From NCBI GenBank assembly GCA_949373095.1, contig CASIBY010000003.1, forward strand, positions 109,631 through 173,630: a DNA stretch of 64,000 nucleotides. Reading direction: 5' to 3'. Positions 35,401 through 44,756 of this stretch are shown here, piece by piece. Under the pieces are notes generated by a model that worked only from the letters and a program-made list of their open reading frames with translations, made no database searches and was not told where the DNA came from. The first letter of the stretch is position 1, and each line of letters starts with the position of its first letter. The position numbers and the translations under genes are program-made. This stretch comes from Candidatus Poseidoniaceae archaeon (GTDB lineage: Archaea > Thermoplasmatota > Poseidoniia > Poseidoniales > Poseidoniaceae).

Positions 35401-37471
35401 AATCAGCGTTCCAACTACTGAAGACCCAGGGGCCTTCGTGGTTTATGTCAAGGGCTGGTCTGAAGGCGAGCCGATTAAGTCAGTAGAGAAAGGAACCTAC
35501 GACGTTCTCGAACTGAGTGTCTTTGTATCCATACGCTCGACTGGAAACATTGAATTTGGAATCGATGATACAAGTTCATACATCTTGCCAGGAGAATGTG
35601 CAACGTACGATATTGATGTGACCAAGAACTTCGATTCTGGAGACCTTGTCTTCGTGACACCAGGTGCGCCTGATGTAAAGCCAGACGGCATCAACATGGA
35701 TGCATGGACCATTGAGAACTGGGTTGTTCAGGTTGACTTCTCGGATGCTTCAAACAATCCAGACGCTGCTCTTGGTGTGCCACTTGCTTGGACCATCGCA
35801 GGCGGAGACAAATCTGTAACAAAAGCCGTCAGTATCGATGTGTGTGCTCCAACTAATGCAACGGCGGGTCTTGGGCCAGCTGTTACCGTCAAGGCTTACC
35901 TAGAAGGTTACCCGCGAATCTCGGATTCCGTCATCTTATCCACTAACGTCATCCACGAATATATTCTGGATGCGGGTATTGACCCGGACGTCGGGTTAGA
36001 AATCGACGTGAACCCTGGCGAGCAAATCACCTTGCCGATCACCGTTTCAAACGACGGAAACGGTCCGGACCGATTTGATTTCCGTCTTGCCCGCGTGACA
36101 GATGCCTTCGGCGTTGATGTCATCTGGGACATTGACATCCCTCGTGATGGTTTGATGGAACTTTCACCAGACACCTACCAGGCATTTGACGTTCTCATGA
36201 ACGTTCCAAGCAAGGTTGACGCTGGCGAATATACGGTCATCCTCCAAGCATATTCTGAAGAAGCTTACCCCGATTCAAGCGGACGAGAAACCCGTCTGCG
36301 AGACACTATTGAAATGACCATTACCGTGAACGAATTCCACGACATGCAAATCTCAATGGACCCGAAGGTAGACAACGCAGTCAAGACCTCAGCACCTGGA
36401 AAGATTGTCCGATACACGTTCAATGTCACCAATAATGGAAACGTCCCCGATGTTCCAACCATGAACAACCACACGGCTCAACGTGACGGTGATGAACTGG
36501 TCTGGCAGACTCTTCCAGGCATGAACATGCTTGATGGATGGAGTGTCGAATGGTACATGCTCAAGCAAATCAGTGCCGATGTTGTTATCGAAGAAGCATG
36601 TGTAGAGGAAGTATCAACTGCCTCTGCATTCCCTGAAGACACCTGTGTCTACTTGACCGACTTGAACGAGTACCGCCTCCCTGAGATGGCTCCATATGAA
36701 GTCGCATCAGTTGTTGCAGCAGTATCCATTGGAACAAATGCAAAACTTGACACCCGAAACCTTGGGCTGAAGGTAGTCTCAATGTACGGGAACATGGAGA
36801 ACAACGGTGACCACGATGAATCGCCAGAATGGAGCGGAGATGACTTTGACACCAATGAATTCATCGTCACTCTTCGCCTACGTGCTCCAAATTTGGAAAT
36901 CAAGGAAATCATTACTCCGCCATCTTACAGCAGCGAAGTTGATTCTACCATCCCGATTGGTATCATTTTACAGAACACCGGTAACGTCCATGCAACGAAC
37001 ATTGAAATCGTTCTCTGCGAGTACGACAAGGTCAATGATGCAGACACCATCAAGGAAATCCGCAAGAACGGCTGCGATGAAGAACGCATCGTCATGCGCC
37101 AAGTTGTTGGAGCCCTCTTGGCCCCTGATGCTAGCGAAGATGCAAAGGAAATCGAACTTTACCTCCTCTACCCTGTTAGCGCAGGAAGTAAAGGTGTCTA
37201 TGTTGTGGTTGACCCAATGAACGAAATCGTTGAGTCTGATGAACGTGACAACGTGAAAGCCGTTGGAGAAGCTCTTGAATCTGACAGCCCGTTCTTTGAC
37301 GTCGCTGGTGAAGTTGTCGGAAAGACAGCGTTGCCGTTTGCAGTGATCGTTCTTACCGTTGCTTTGCTCGGCGTGGTTTACCTTGTCGGTAAGGGACGTC
37401 GTGACGATGTCAACAAGCGCCTTGCAGAACAATCGTCGCTTGTCTCCGTTCTTTCGGAAGAAGACGTATAA
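32450..37471 (+). CDS. giant secreted surface protein with vWA domain and C-terminal membrane anchor
   Basis: At 1673 residues this is the largest gene. It has a signal peptide (TLMLLSVMSSLLMASVSVAA), then propeller-like repeats with HVVWTRN, HIVWADKSG, HIVWEDN and later HIAWMDGRD, a von Willebrand A domain beginning VELAFIVDTSGSMYTEW near residue 258 (metal site D-x-S-x-S), and from about residue 770 several beta-sandwich repeats of CARDB/APHP type (SITITNTGNVNDAF, PITVSNDGNGPDRF, RYTFNVTNNGNVPD, IILQNTGNVHATN). It ends with helix ALPFAVIVLTVALLGVVYLV and a basic tail. AGAGGTGG lies just before the ATG. An adhesin, S-layer-linked or particle-binding role is inferred. Confidence 0.85.
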   Translation: MNQKTKSISLATLMLLSVMSSLLMASVSVAASTVVITEAVQIVDGGTSSDAQASVGSDSSGNVHVVWTRNNQHLYYSMLSPRGETLIDATQVTNPGLHKIWHPDMKVDDLDRVHIVWADKSGQHAIMYTVLNPWASPMDGSASDDGTITAIDDTIIERRSQNRDWPALDIDSQNNVHIVWEDNYDQLGKFYNQPQIYYSMIQPVVSSGAIVTLFDDTLLTPIIGHKGHPDVVVDANDYVQIAWDDTRGGKVELAFIVDTSGSMYTEWADICTVVYGGNFASGSYFQGIKPMLEVANMTVYETIYGLGNSLPGAASSGNCQAYNQNAGPRTTPLGQNPGDDSGGIRKLPGTVYNGNTYSGYSGEDWGPGSNWACLSWKDAQGNVPGNPPTGDDHRWNPNATKIVIPVSDEGPKDGDPSQQADDKASIQEAHDNCLLAGVIPVGLYGQGYGGAGNIQSHFMDLVQCPNGIVSTNTRNCPGNTLANTDSGGQAYEFPSGSGTNQMALLVEAMVYISTNNSREIYMTVLDPYAKMNNDPTFVPGANGHSVNGQTYVEDTGPAAEGHLVVVNDTRVTIDDAYSFHPSIGVDMQGNTHIAWMDGRDYGFEKDTNYEVYYTKLRLQGAGIWDGAEEGLSTYAIKKINDIAISNVEGKNGLPPASPYAGNSVFPSLLTDDQNNIHIAWVDSGNTSANEEIMYVRLNQTDLTGDGLTALDPWEAIPVTSWNSNKLGPNSGRQPSIGMPPAFSNDLGSGAHIAWSDTNKCGDDGNNNRFTICYSHVLTGQVDLDYEEGETFYHVIEPGEQTIYNMTMNNSTPGPKDLVADTYGLNISGVPLNWTANLYFASNHSSIFPDTPIFLEGGEDIRFYMRVQAPSIYQANGDELGEIKVTAQSYKDPAIQNDITTLTLMDVVHGINLDTSHSMADIEQGQTAIFSITITNTGNVNDAFVFWDSNSLEGQQEWLLPFGWQINFPTRVELDPGQSVTKNLEISVPTTEDPGAFVVYVKGWSEGEPIKSVEKGTYDVLELSVFVSIRSTGNIEFGIDDTSSYILPGECATYDIDVTKNFDSGDLVFVTPGAPDVKPDGINMDAWTIENWVVQVDFSDASNNPDAALGVPLAWTIAGGDKSVTKAVSIDVCAPTNATAGLGPAVTVKAYLEGYPRISDSVILSTNVIHEYILDAGIDPDVGLEIDVNPGEQITLPITVSNDGNGPDRFDFRLARVTDAFGVDVIWDIDIPRDGLMELSPDTYQAFDVLMNVPSKVDAGEYTVILQAYSEEAYPDSSGRETRLRDTIEMTITVNEFHDMQISMDPKVDNAVKTSAPGKIVRYTFNVTNNGNVPDVPTMNNHTAQRDGDELVWQTLPGMNMLDGWSVEWYMLKQISADVVIEEACVEEVSTASAFPEDTCVYLTDLNEYRLPEMAPYEVASVVAAVSIGTNAKLDTRNLGLKVVSMYGNMENNGDHDESPEWSGDDFDTNEFIVTLRLRAPNLEIKEIITPPSYSSEVDSTIPIGIILQNTGNVHATNIEIVLCEYDKVNDADTIKEIRKNGCDEERIVMRQVVGALLAPDASEDAKEIELYLLYPVSAGSKGVYVVVDPMNEIVESDERDNVKAVGEALESDSPFFDVAGEVVGKTALPFAVIVLTVALLGVVYLVGKGRRDDVNKRLAEQSSLVSVLSEEDV

Positions 37472-37491
37472 GGCTTGAACAGCCTTCGGGC

Positions 37492-38238
37492 TTAGTTAGA
37501 ACCCGGTCCAAGGTACCAGCGCAGCTCAGTGTTGAGTGGAGCCGCTATGATGTGGCCTGAACGACGAGCGATTTGGCGTTCAAGTTGAGAACGAATGGTT
37601 TCAATCACTTCACTCACGTTGGCTTCTCCGACCAATTCGTTTCGGATTAGTGACGTAATGTCAAGCCGCTCACCGCTGGCTTCAACCATGGACTGCACTA
37701 TAGTGCGTTCTTCATACTGCGTAAAGTCGGCTTCAACGCCAGCAGATACACGCTGACGGATGTGTTGATGGAGTGAGACCAATGCATCGCGTTGGGCATC
37801 CAAGTCATCCATGACTTGGGCAAGGGCCCTTAGGTGGGCTAATCCTTCAGCAACGGCGATTTTTTTCCTTCCACTCAACGATTCTGCAATTGGCACGGAA
37901 GCCTTGGGTAGTTTCGGTGAAAGCCGCATAGGTCCGCCCTTAGGGAGCTTACGTGTTTCACAACGGAAGAGGTCTGGGCCGAGGTCGATGTGGAGTGAAA
38001 AGGCTCTGTCGACACTGTATACAGTTCGCGGAGGCCCGCCCTTTTCCGAAGGGACTTTAGCCTTGGAAACCAATCCACCCTTTTCTAATTCAGTGAGATG
38101 TTTGACGACAGCAGGCTGACTTACACCGATGAGTTGGGCAAGTTGCATGGCGTAATGCGGCTCTCGGACCAATCGCTCTACGATATGGCGTCGGGTCTTG
38201 TTTTGAAGCAAGTAAAGGGCCGTATCGAGTTCTGTCAT
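37492..38238 (-). CDS. ArsR-like winged-helix transcriptional regulator
   Basis: Residues 1-75 make a winged helix: ALYLLQNKTRRHIVERLVRE, MQLAQLIGVSQPAVVKHLTE (recognition helix) and LEKGGLVSKAKVPSEKGGPP with a basic wing. The rest contains a helical dimerisation region (HLRALAQVMDDLDAQRDALV) and a second helix set, giving 248 residues. This resembles archaeal ArsR-type proteins in which only the DNA-binding half is well conserved. No metal-binding cysteine motif is seen. It is convergent with the giant surface protein gene, with 20 nt between stops. Targets are unknown. Confidence 0.75.
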   Translation of the reverse strand: MTELDTALYLLQNKTRRHIVERLVREPHYAMQLAQLIGVSQPAVVKHLTELEKGGLVSKAKVPSEKGGPPRTVYSVDRAFSLHIDLGPDLFRCETRKLPKGGPMRLSPKLPKASVPIAESLSGRKKIAVAEGLAHLRALAQVMDDLDAQRDALVSLHQHIRQRVSAGVEADFTQYEERTIVQSMVEASGERLDITSLIRNELVGEANVSEVIETIRSQLERQIARRSGHIIAAPLNTELRWYLGPGSN

Positions 38239-38292
38239 CTTCTCAACCTATGGTTGGGTAGTGCTCAGACCTCTATGAACTCACCGATTTGG

Positions 38293-39369
38293 TTATTGTT
38301 CATCCCAGTCTTTCCAACCGCTATTGTTTTCAGCCGAACTAGAGATATCGGTAGAGGCCCTGGAACTAGACCTTTCCTTCTTTTTCTCAGGAACTGCTTC
38401 ATTCGCCACAACACCCTCATCCCAGGAAAAGATAGCCGCTGCGTTAGCGGCTTCAGCCTCAGCCCGTTCGGGTTGTTCTCCCTGATAACGGTCGGTTCGA
38501 GCATGCTCTTGAGCCGCTTCAACATCGCCTTTCATTAAGGCAAAAACTTGTTCAGTCGTAAGGAGGTTTCCTGCTGCAACATCTGTTTTTCCATCAACAA
38601 AATCTTCACTTTGTGGGCTCTTTGCGGTTGTGTCTGCAAAGGGTGGGGCTACACTTTCATCAATGTTAGAGGGAGTACCGGTATTTTGTGAAAACTCCAC
38701 CGTTTGGTCGGGGGTGAAATCCGTCACGGGAATCATGGTTCCATCAGCGTTGATCATCATGACCCTAGGCGCTCTGTTTGGCTTTGAGGCGAGATAAACA
38801 ATGAGGGCTATCGGTGTAATCAACACGCCAAAGCAGCAAATTGCTCCTCCGGCAATGAGCCATGTTGAAGAAAAGAACTCGTTCTGAAACGAGTCAATTG
38901 AAACAAACCACCCGACGGTTTCACTGCAGTCTTCATTGCATTGGATATCAATAACGTATTTCTCCGTCGCATTCAATTTCCATGAAGCAACGATTTCAAA
39001 ATCTGTGTTGTCCCCGGACATCGCGTTGAAATCAAGGTTGCAGTTTGCTTCAACAATAGGGTCGCCAACCGGTGCTGCTCCAACTACTCGCTTCAGTTCA
39101 ACCGTCATTTTCTCATCCCCTTGGATTTGGTAGAATCGATAGCATGTATCTTCAACAGCCCCGGTAGGGAAACTACCGGTTCCAGTGTACTCTGCATGAT
39201 TGTTTTCTCTTGGGTCTAATGCCTCAGACACCTGGGAGGATTGACTCATGAGTAAGACCATTCCAACAAGAATCATCGCCCCACCAACAGCGATAAGCCG
39301 CATGGGCCAGGGTGAACCCTTCTCCTTCGGCGGGGCTTGCATGGTGCTTTCCACACCCTCTTCCCCCAT
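38293..39369 (-). CDS. membrane protein of unknown function, 358 aa
   Basis: Two predicted helices: LIAVGGAMILVGMVLLMSQS near residue 30 and WLIAGGAICCFGVLITPIAL near residue 170. Between them a 120-residue extracytoplasmic part is beta-rich with four Cys (DTCYRFYQIQ, EANCNLDF, DIQCNEDCSETVGW). The C-terminal 160 residues are soluble and Glu/Ala-rich, with a helical stretch QVFALMKGDVEAAQEHARTD and a low-complexity Ser/Glu tail. No known family. It follows topoisomerase VI A on the same strand by 18 nt. The start could also be the Met nine codons later. Confidence 0.65.
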   Translation of the reverse strand: MGEEGVESTMQAPPKEKGSPWPMRLIAVGGAMILVGMVLLMSQSSQVSEALDPRENNHAEYTGTGSFPTGAVEDTCYRFYQIQGDEKMTVELKRVVGAAPVGDPIVEANCNLDFNAMSGDNTDFEIVASWKLNATEKYVIDIQCNEDCSETVGWFVSIDSFQNEFFSSTWLIAGGAICCFGVLITPIALIVYLASKPNRAPRVMMINADGTMIPVTDFTPDQTVEFSQNTGTPSNIDESVAPPFADTTAKSPQSEDFVDGKTDVAAGNLLTTEQVFALMKGDVEAAQEHARTDRYQGEQPERAEAEAANAAAIFSWDEGVVANEAVPEKKKERSSSRASTDISSSAENNSGWKDWDEQ

Positions 39370-39387
39370 AAGGCTCGCTCATGGGCC

Positions 39388-40488
39388 TCAGGCCAAACCG
39401 AGTTCAGCCAATTTCTCTGGAAGATATGTATCGGTTACGAAATCAAGTCCGTATTTTGCTAGAGATTGCTGTTCAGCCTTCTTTCCGAGTTCCAACATCA
39501 TGTTGATTTGTTCCTGCCACCATGGGTCGGCGAACCTCGGGTCCGTAAGTTCAGCTTTGAGCGCCTCAACATCCCGTGGCGAAAGGTCGTCATTCGGGAG
39601 GTCATAAGCCATGATATCATCAGCAGTGATTCCAAGATAAGTTGCGCTGGGCGTGGCCAAATATTCAGAAATATGGGCTGTCTTGATCGCACCGTATGCA
39701 ATAGATGCAAAGATTCGGAACGACCACGGGTCGCCGTCAAGGAAGACAACAACAGGCAAATCCCACTCTTCGCTCATTCGCTTGAGAATACGTCGTGTTG
39801 AGCGAGCAGGCTGTCCTTTAAGATGCAAAAGGCCACAGTTGTAATCTTCATCAAATCCATTCTCAATCAACCGGTCAAACATACCACCAGTCTCAATGGC
39901 CATGATGAATTTGATATCATGCTCAAGCAACTCAATCTTTTCGAGTTCAACGTTGTATGGTACGCCATAACCAGAATCTCCAACATCGTCACGGGCATTA
40001 ATTCTCATCCATTCGCCTCTTCGGTTTCGTTCCCGCAAAGTAAGGTTTCCAATCATACGAGCACCATCTTCTTCTGGCCGGAGTTTGAAATCTTCACGTA
40101 GGCATTTGGTAACAACTTCCAAATCCTCTGCCAGATTGTTGGATTCATTTTGTGACCCGAATTTCCCTAGACCCCAAGCCTCCGAAATGTAGTACATTTC
40201 TCTCAGCGTTGACGACTTTCCAGCATCGATCATTTCCTCAATAAACTCAACAACATGCAGGGCTCGAAGGAGTTGCTTGGCTGAACCAAGGCTCGTAGCG
40301 TCACGAGTTGAACGCTTTTTTCCGTACTTGTAAACTCCTAATTTTTCATCAAAAGCAATGTTGGTTTTGGTCCTAACGGGAAGTGTCATTGTAGGCGCTT
40401 CACCCTTGACAATTTTGTCGTACATTTCAGCGACTACTGCATGCAGTGCAGTCTTAGTTTCATCATTCGTATGAGTTCTTGACATCAT
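39388..40488 (-). CDS. top6A: DNA topoisomerase VI subunit A
   Basis: Cleaves both DNA strands and carries the Spo11-type active site. The catalytic tyrosine is in STLREMYYISEAWG (Tyr99/100) on the CAP-like domain. The Toprim part has MAIETGGMFDRLIENGF (Glu199) and VVVFLDGDPWSFRIF (Asp251, Asp253). The ending LPEKLAELGLA is usual. The ATG overlaps the TGA of the subunit B gene by 4 nt, so the order B then A is translationally coupled as in many archaea. Length 366 is normal. No odd features. Confidence 0.95.
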   Translation of the reverse strand: MMSRTHTNDETKTALHAVVAEMYDKIVKGEAPTMTLPVRTKTNIAFDEKLGVYKYGKKRSTRDATSLGSAKQLLRALHVVEFIEEMIDAGKSSTLREMYYISEAWGLGKFGSQNESNNLAEDLEVVTKCLREDFKLRPEEDGARMIGNLTLRERNRRGEWMRINARDDVGDSGYGVPYNVELEKIELLEHDIKFIMAIETGGMFDRLIENGFDEDYNCGLLHLKGQPARSTRRILKRMSEEWDLPVVVFLDGDPWSFRIFASIAYGAIKTAHISEYLATPSATYLGITADDIMAYDLPNDDLSPRDVEALKAELTDPRFADPWWQEQINMMLELGKKAEQQSLAKYGLDFVTDTYLPEKLAELGLA

Positions 40489-42540
40489 TCACCACCTCCA
40501 AACAAGGTTTGCTGCCCAGTGGGCGGGGGAACTTCAGGCTCGGCTAACGACTCTGCATCATCAGATTCATCCGAAACTTCCTCTTCATCGGTAGTTCCAA
40601 CAGCCTCTTGCCTTCGGATTTCTTCCAATAATTTTTCGTCCATCTTTGTTGCACCGATGACATCCTGACTTCCTCTGAAAAATACATCCGTATCGGTCCA
40701 ATCTCCTTTTTCCAACCCAGATAGAGTATATTTGATGACATAGGTTTGCCCTGGTTCAAGCGTATCAAGCTTCCAAGCCCAAACGCCAGTCGCCTCTTTT
40801 CTTCCACCAGTGTTGTTGTTCTCCATGGTAGCACCATCACGCTCTGGCCACGATGCCAGGAGCGTGTAAGAGCGCGCACGAGAGGTATAGTTGAACAGTG
40901 TAATTGAAACATCGGTTTTCTTGGTTTCTTTGTTCCACACCGTCTCTTCTTCTGCGATAACTGCGCTCATGATTTTGGTAATCGAACCTGCTAATTCAGG
41001 AACAGGTCTACCGAGGATTTGTGCAGATTTTGCTGCAATAGCGGGAATAATATCATTCACCAACTCAAACTTTTCTTGGGTTTTCGCCATCTTCTTCTTC
41101 TTTTCAAGATGCTTTCGTAGCCCCCGCCCCATCTCAAGGAGAGCTTTTCGAGTCTCCTCCAGCACTTCGCTGTTATCGGCGAGTGCTTCTTTGGCTTCAG
41201 ATGTGAATTGAACGTTAGTACTTGCAAGGTGAACAAGAATTGCCGCAGGACCTTTTGGAACCCCTCTTCCTCCGGCTTGGTCCAATCCGTACTGTCGCCA
41301 ATCTACTGATTCAATTGCTTTGGTGAGCAAACAGCCACCTTGCTGATACATCAAGGGCACACGGTTTGCAAACCGAAGAACTTCAACAGGCCTGTCGGCT
41401 AGCATTCCTTCTCCAAAGATAAGACCAACTTCAACCTGATACGGGTTTCCTTGTGTTACTGTTGGAGAACGAGTCATGGTGGTAACGAAACGAGAGTCAA
41501 TGGTCTTTGACAATCCTTTCTTGATGAGAAGTTCTTCAATTGGAGAAAGACAATTTGTTGGGGGGTTGAGGAGTTTAACGGGTTTGTTGTCCAATGTCCT
41601 TTCTCCTTGAAAGGCCTCAAGAAGCGCCCTATATTGCTCCGGTTTGAGGGATTTTGGTTTTGCCTTTTCGCTAATCTCTGCGACGTCTAACAATTCCTTG
41701 GCAGCACGCGTCGACATACCAGAAAAATTGTTTCTAAGAAATACGGTCATGCGTGAATCGGTGGATTCGGTACACATGCGCTGCAATGTCCCAAGGTGGA
41801 TACCGTGCGGGTGCGGTTTGATACTCTCGACTTTTGTTGGTAGTCGCTCAGTTACACGAGGCCAATGGTGGACTTGCTCCTTCAGGGTCGGTGAAGGTGA
41901 TATCTGCGTGAGGGTTGACGATACTGGTCATGCGAAGATATTGGTAGACGCTTTGTCGTCCCTTCTGGTATTTCGCTTTCATACGCGTCGTGACTTCAAG
42001 TCCGTGCTCTTTGAAGGAGCCATCAGGTCGCTCCCAAATCTCACGACTTTCATTGGATTTTGTGGCTTTGTTTTTCCTCGTATCAAGGCCGATATCGACG
42101 ATGGCAGCCGATGCCTCAGTAGCGATTTTAGAGCGCACGTGAGTTTTCCGACCCGTAGTGAGTTGACTGTACATGACCACGCCGGTGATACCAATCCCCT
42201 GCTGCCCTCTTGATTGGCGAATGGCATGGAACCGGGAACCGAACAGCAACTGTCCGAACACTTTCTCGATGCTCCGTTGCGGAATGCCGGGCCCGTTATC
42301 TTCGGATTTCAGTTCGACGATGTTCTTTTTCTCATCAATTTTTGTGATTTGCACGCGTATTTCGGGAAGAATACGAGCCTCTTCGCACGCGTCCAATGAA
42401 TTGTCCACAGCCTCTTTCACTGCTGTGATCAGCGAACGGGTGAGCGAATCAAATCCTAGAAAGTGCTTGTTTTTCTCGAAAAATTCAGAAATTGCGACTT
42501 GCTTTTGGTTTTTCGCCATTCGTTCTGCAGTTCCTGACAT
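40485..42540 (-). CDS. top6B: DNA topoisomerase VI subunit B, interrupted by a frameshift
   Basis: ATPase subunit of type IIB topoisomerase. The N-terminal piece (42540 to a TGA at 41848) has the GHKL ATP site: VKEAVDNSLDACEEARILPE, DNGPGIPQRSIEKVFGQLL and GQQGIGITGVVMYSQLTTG. The second piece, from about 41885 downward, reads VTERLPTKVESIKPHPHGIH, then the transducer and a C-terminal beta-domain, ending GQQTLFGGGE. Both parts are well conserved and join if one base is removed near 41865-41885, for example in GCAAGTCC, giving D-P-E-G-A-V-H-H-W. The gene should therefore be read as one of about 685 codons. Assembly error is the simplest cause; programmed +1 frameshift is possible. Start: ATG 42540, a GTG two codons upstream is open. 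Confidence 0.85.
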
Positions 42541-42683
42541 GCGCACACCACCCGACCGGTCCTCCTTCGTCTTGATGACGTCGGGCCGACAGATGGCTTA
42601 CCCGCTTCTTTGAGGGTACATATAGAAAGCAGTAGGATTGGGATGAAGTCACGCGCTTTTCGGGTCAAAAACTGACGCGGAAA

Positions 42684-44673
42684 TCAAACAAAGAGTTTCG
42701 GGTGCCAGGAAGAAATGACTCCTGTGAATGCGGATGCAGCAACCGTTAGGGGGCTTGCCAGATACAATTTACCTGGACCTGAGCGACCTTGGAAGTTGCG
42801 GTTGATCGCCGAAACAGTGACCTGGTCAGGCGTGATTGAAACGCCTGGACCAGCACCAATGCATGCGCCACACCCTGGGTCAATGAGATTGACGCCAACG
42901 TCTTGGAAGAGTTCATGCCAGCCCCTGTCCTCAGCGAGTTGCTTGACCTGGCCAGAACCGTATTGGATGAAGAATTCAACGCCTTCCTTGACCTTGAGGC
43001 CTGCTTTTTGAGCAGCCTTGCAGACTTCTGCGTAGTAGGCAATATCGTCTTCTTTACCGGCAGTACACGAGCCTCCGTAGGCGATGTTGATGCTCACTTG
43101 TCCAATGTCACTGATGTTTGCTCCATTGGTAGGGTCGCTTGGAACGCCTTGGTCCGGGTCGCCCGGGTGGGCAACCATGGGGACAATTGTTGAGAGGTCA
43201 ATGGTGTGGACGCCTCCATCGTAATGTGCGCCAGGGTCGGGGTGGACCGACCGCGCCTTTTGCCCCTCAACTCGTAAGGTGCGGCTGGGCCGAAACCATC
43301 CAATCATAAAGGGCGTCATCGGCTTCACAAATACCGGTTCTTCCCGAGCACTCAGTAGCCATGTTGCACAGGGTTGCTCGCTCGTCAATGGAGAGCGAAG
43401 TAAGCCCAGGGCCTCCGAATTCCATGCTGCGGTTCAGCGTTAATTCTTCGCGAGCGTGGTCGGCGAGGATGGCGAGAATAACGTCTTTTGCAGTGCAACC
43501 GTTGTGGAGTTCGCCAACGAGTTCAAACCGAATGGATTCGGGTACCTTGACAAAGGTGAATCCTGCACTTACAAGATTCGCATATTCTGTAGCACCGACG
43601 CCCCACGTGAGGGCATTTGACGCTCCACCCATGCAGGTGTGGGAATCGGTTGCTTGGATGAAATCTCCGACTTCAATAAATTCCTCACGAGCGACTTGGT
43701 GGCAGATCCCGGGGGAAACGCCGTCTATTGCGGAATAATCCCGGACGCCAGCATGTTGCTGGAAGGCAACTTGCAAATCGCGCAAGGTCTGCACCTTGTG
43801 CATGAACGGGACGAATTTAGGATTGTGATGCGCATAGAGCAGATGGTCCTCAAAAACCGCGAACTTGCTCGGGTTAGGAAGCGAGTAGTCCACTCCGTAT
43901 TCTTCTTGGAGAAACGTGTGAACTTGAGCCGTTGTGAATTCGTGTGAATATCCTCCCTGAACTTGGGCAATGACCGGGTCACCCGGCTTAACGCACTGTC
44001 CTTCTGGCTGTCCGACCAAGTTGCGACTGATGATGTGTTCTGCCATGGTCATGGGCTTGAGAGGTGTGTTGAGTGGGGCGAGTTCCAATTCGTTGGCTTG
44101 AAGTGCCTTTGCAAAAGGAAACAGCCCTCCCCGTTCAAGGATGAGTTGGGTTACTGGGTCGTAGACTCCAGTGAATTCGTCGAGTGAGATTTCTTCTCCG
44201 TCCTGCAATCGTTTCAATACGTCGTGTCCGGCCATGAGTTGGCCAAGGTTGATGTTATTGCGCTCGTGAATTGGTGCGAATGAGGCTGCGATGACAATGT
44301 TGATTCCCGCCCACCGCTCACATTGAGCAGCCGTTTCACGGCTTGAACCGGTACCCTTGCGTTGGCCTGAAACGATGACTTCAAAACCACCGTCTTTCAA
44401 AGCATTTTCACGAAACACGCGAAGCCCGTTGTGCATGAGTCCGGCGTAGGCATTCTTGGCGATTTCAGCAGGATCATGGTCAAAACAAACCCATGCAGGC
44501 GTCATGACGTCGGTGTTGATGTCGTCAAGCAGATCTTCAATCTTCAAATCCTCCATCTTGAGGTTTAACCCTTCGTAGAGTTGTTGCTTGATCAGTTCAA
44601 GGTCTTTTGTAAGGAACAAGACTCGCTTTCCGGGCGATAAAGCGACTTTTGCAGGTGGCCAGTTGTCTCGCAT
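42684..44673 (-). CDS. aconitase-superfamily hydro-lyase with N-terminal swivel domain, interrupted by a frameshift
   Basis: Probably interconverts hydroxy-dicarboxylates (isopropylmalate, homoaconitate or citrate class). The first 160 residues hold a LeuD-like swivel domain with VIVSGQRKGTGSSRETAAQC and IVIAASFAPIHERNNINLGQ. After about residue 215 follows the LeuC-type catalytic part with FIQATDSHTCMGGASNALTW and FGGPGLTSLSIDERATLCNM. A TGA at 43267 ends this frame, but the +1 frame continues with GQKARSVHPDPGAHYDGGVH and the three iron-sulfur cysteines in AYGGSCTAGKEDD and DPGCGACIGAGPG. Deleting one base in GGCCCAGC near 43287 joins them into about 660 codons. Without repair no cluster would form. 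Swivel-first order differs from bacterial LeuC/LeuD. Adjacent genes give no pathway clue. Confidence 0.78.
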
Positions 44674-44756
44674 TGCTCCCCCTCAACTCGGTTCAAGGGC
44701 CAACTGTTGATAATCGGTTCGGGCCATATTTTTTGTCAGCCCGGGTAAATACAGGG

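Noticed and set aside
41848-43270. Programmed +1 frameshift at TGA-G in topoisomerase VI B and the aconitase-family gene
   Set aside because: Both frames carry a conserved-looking reading across the stop only if the shift happens upstream of it, and the third case (AbrB-PhoU) is not at TGA-G. Kept only as an alternative in the findings.
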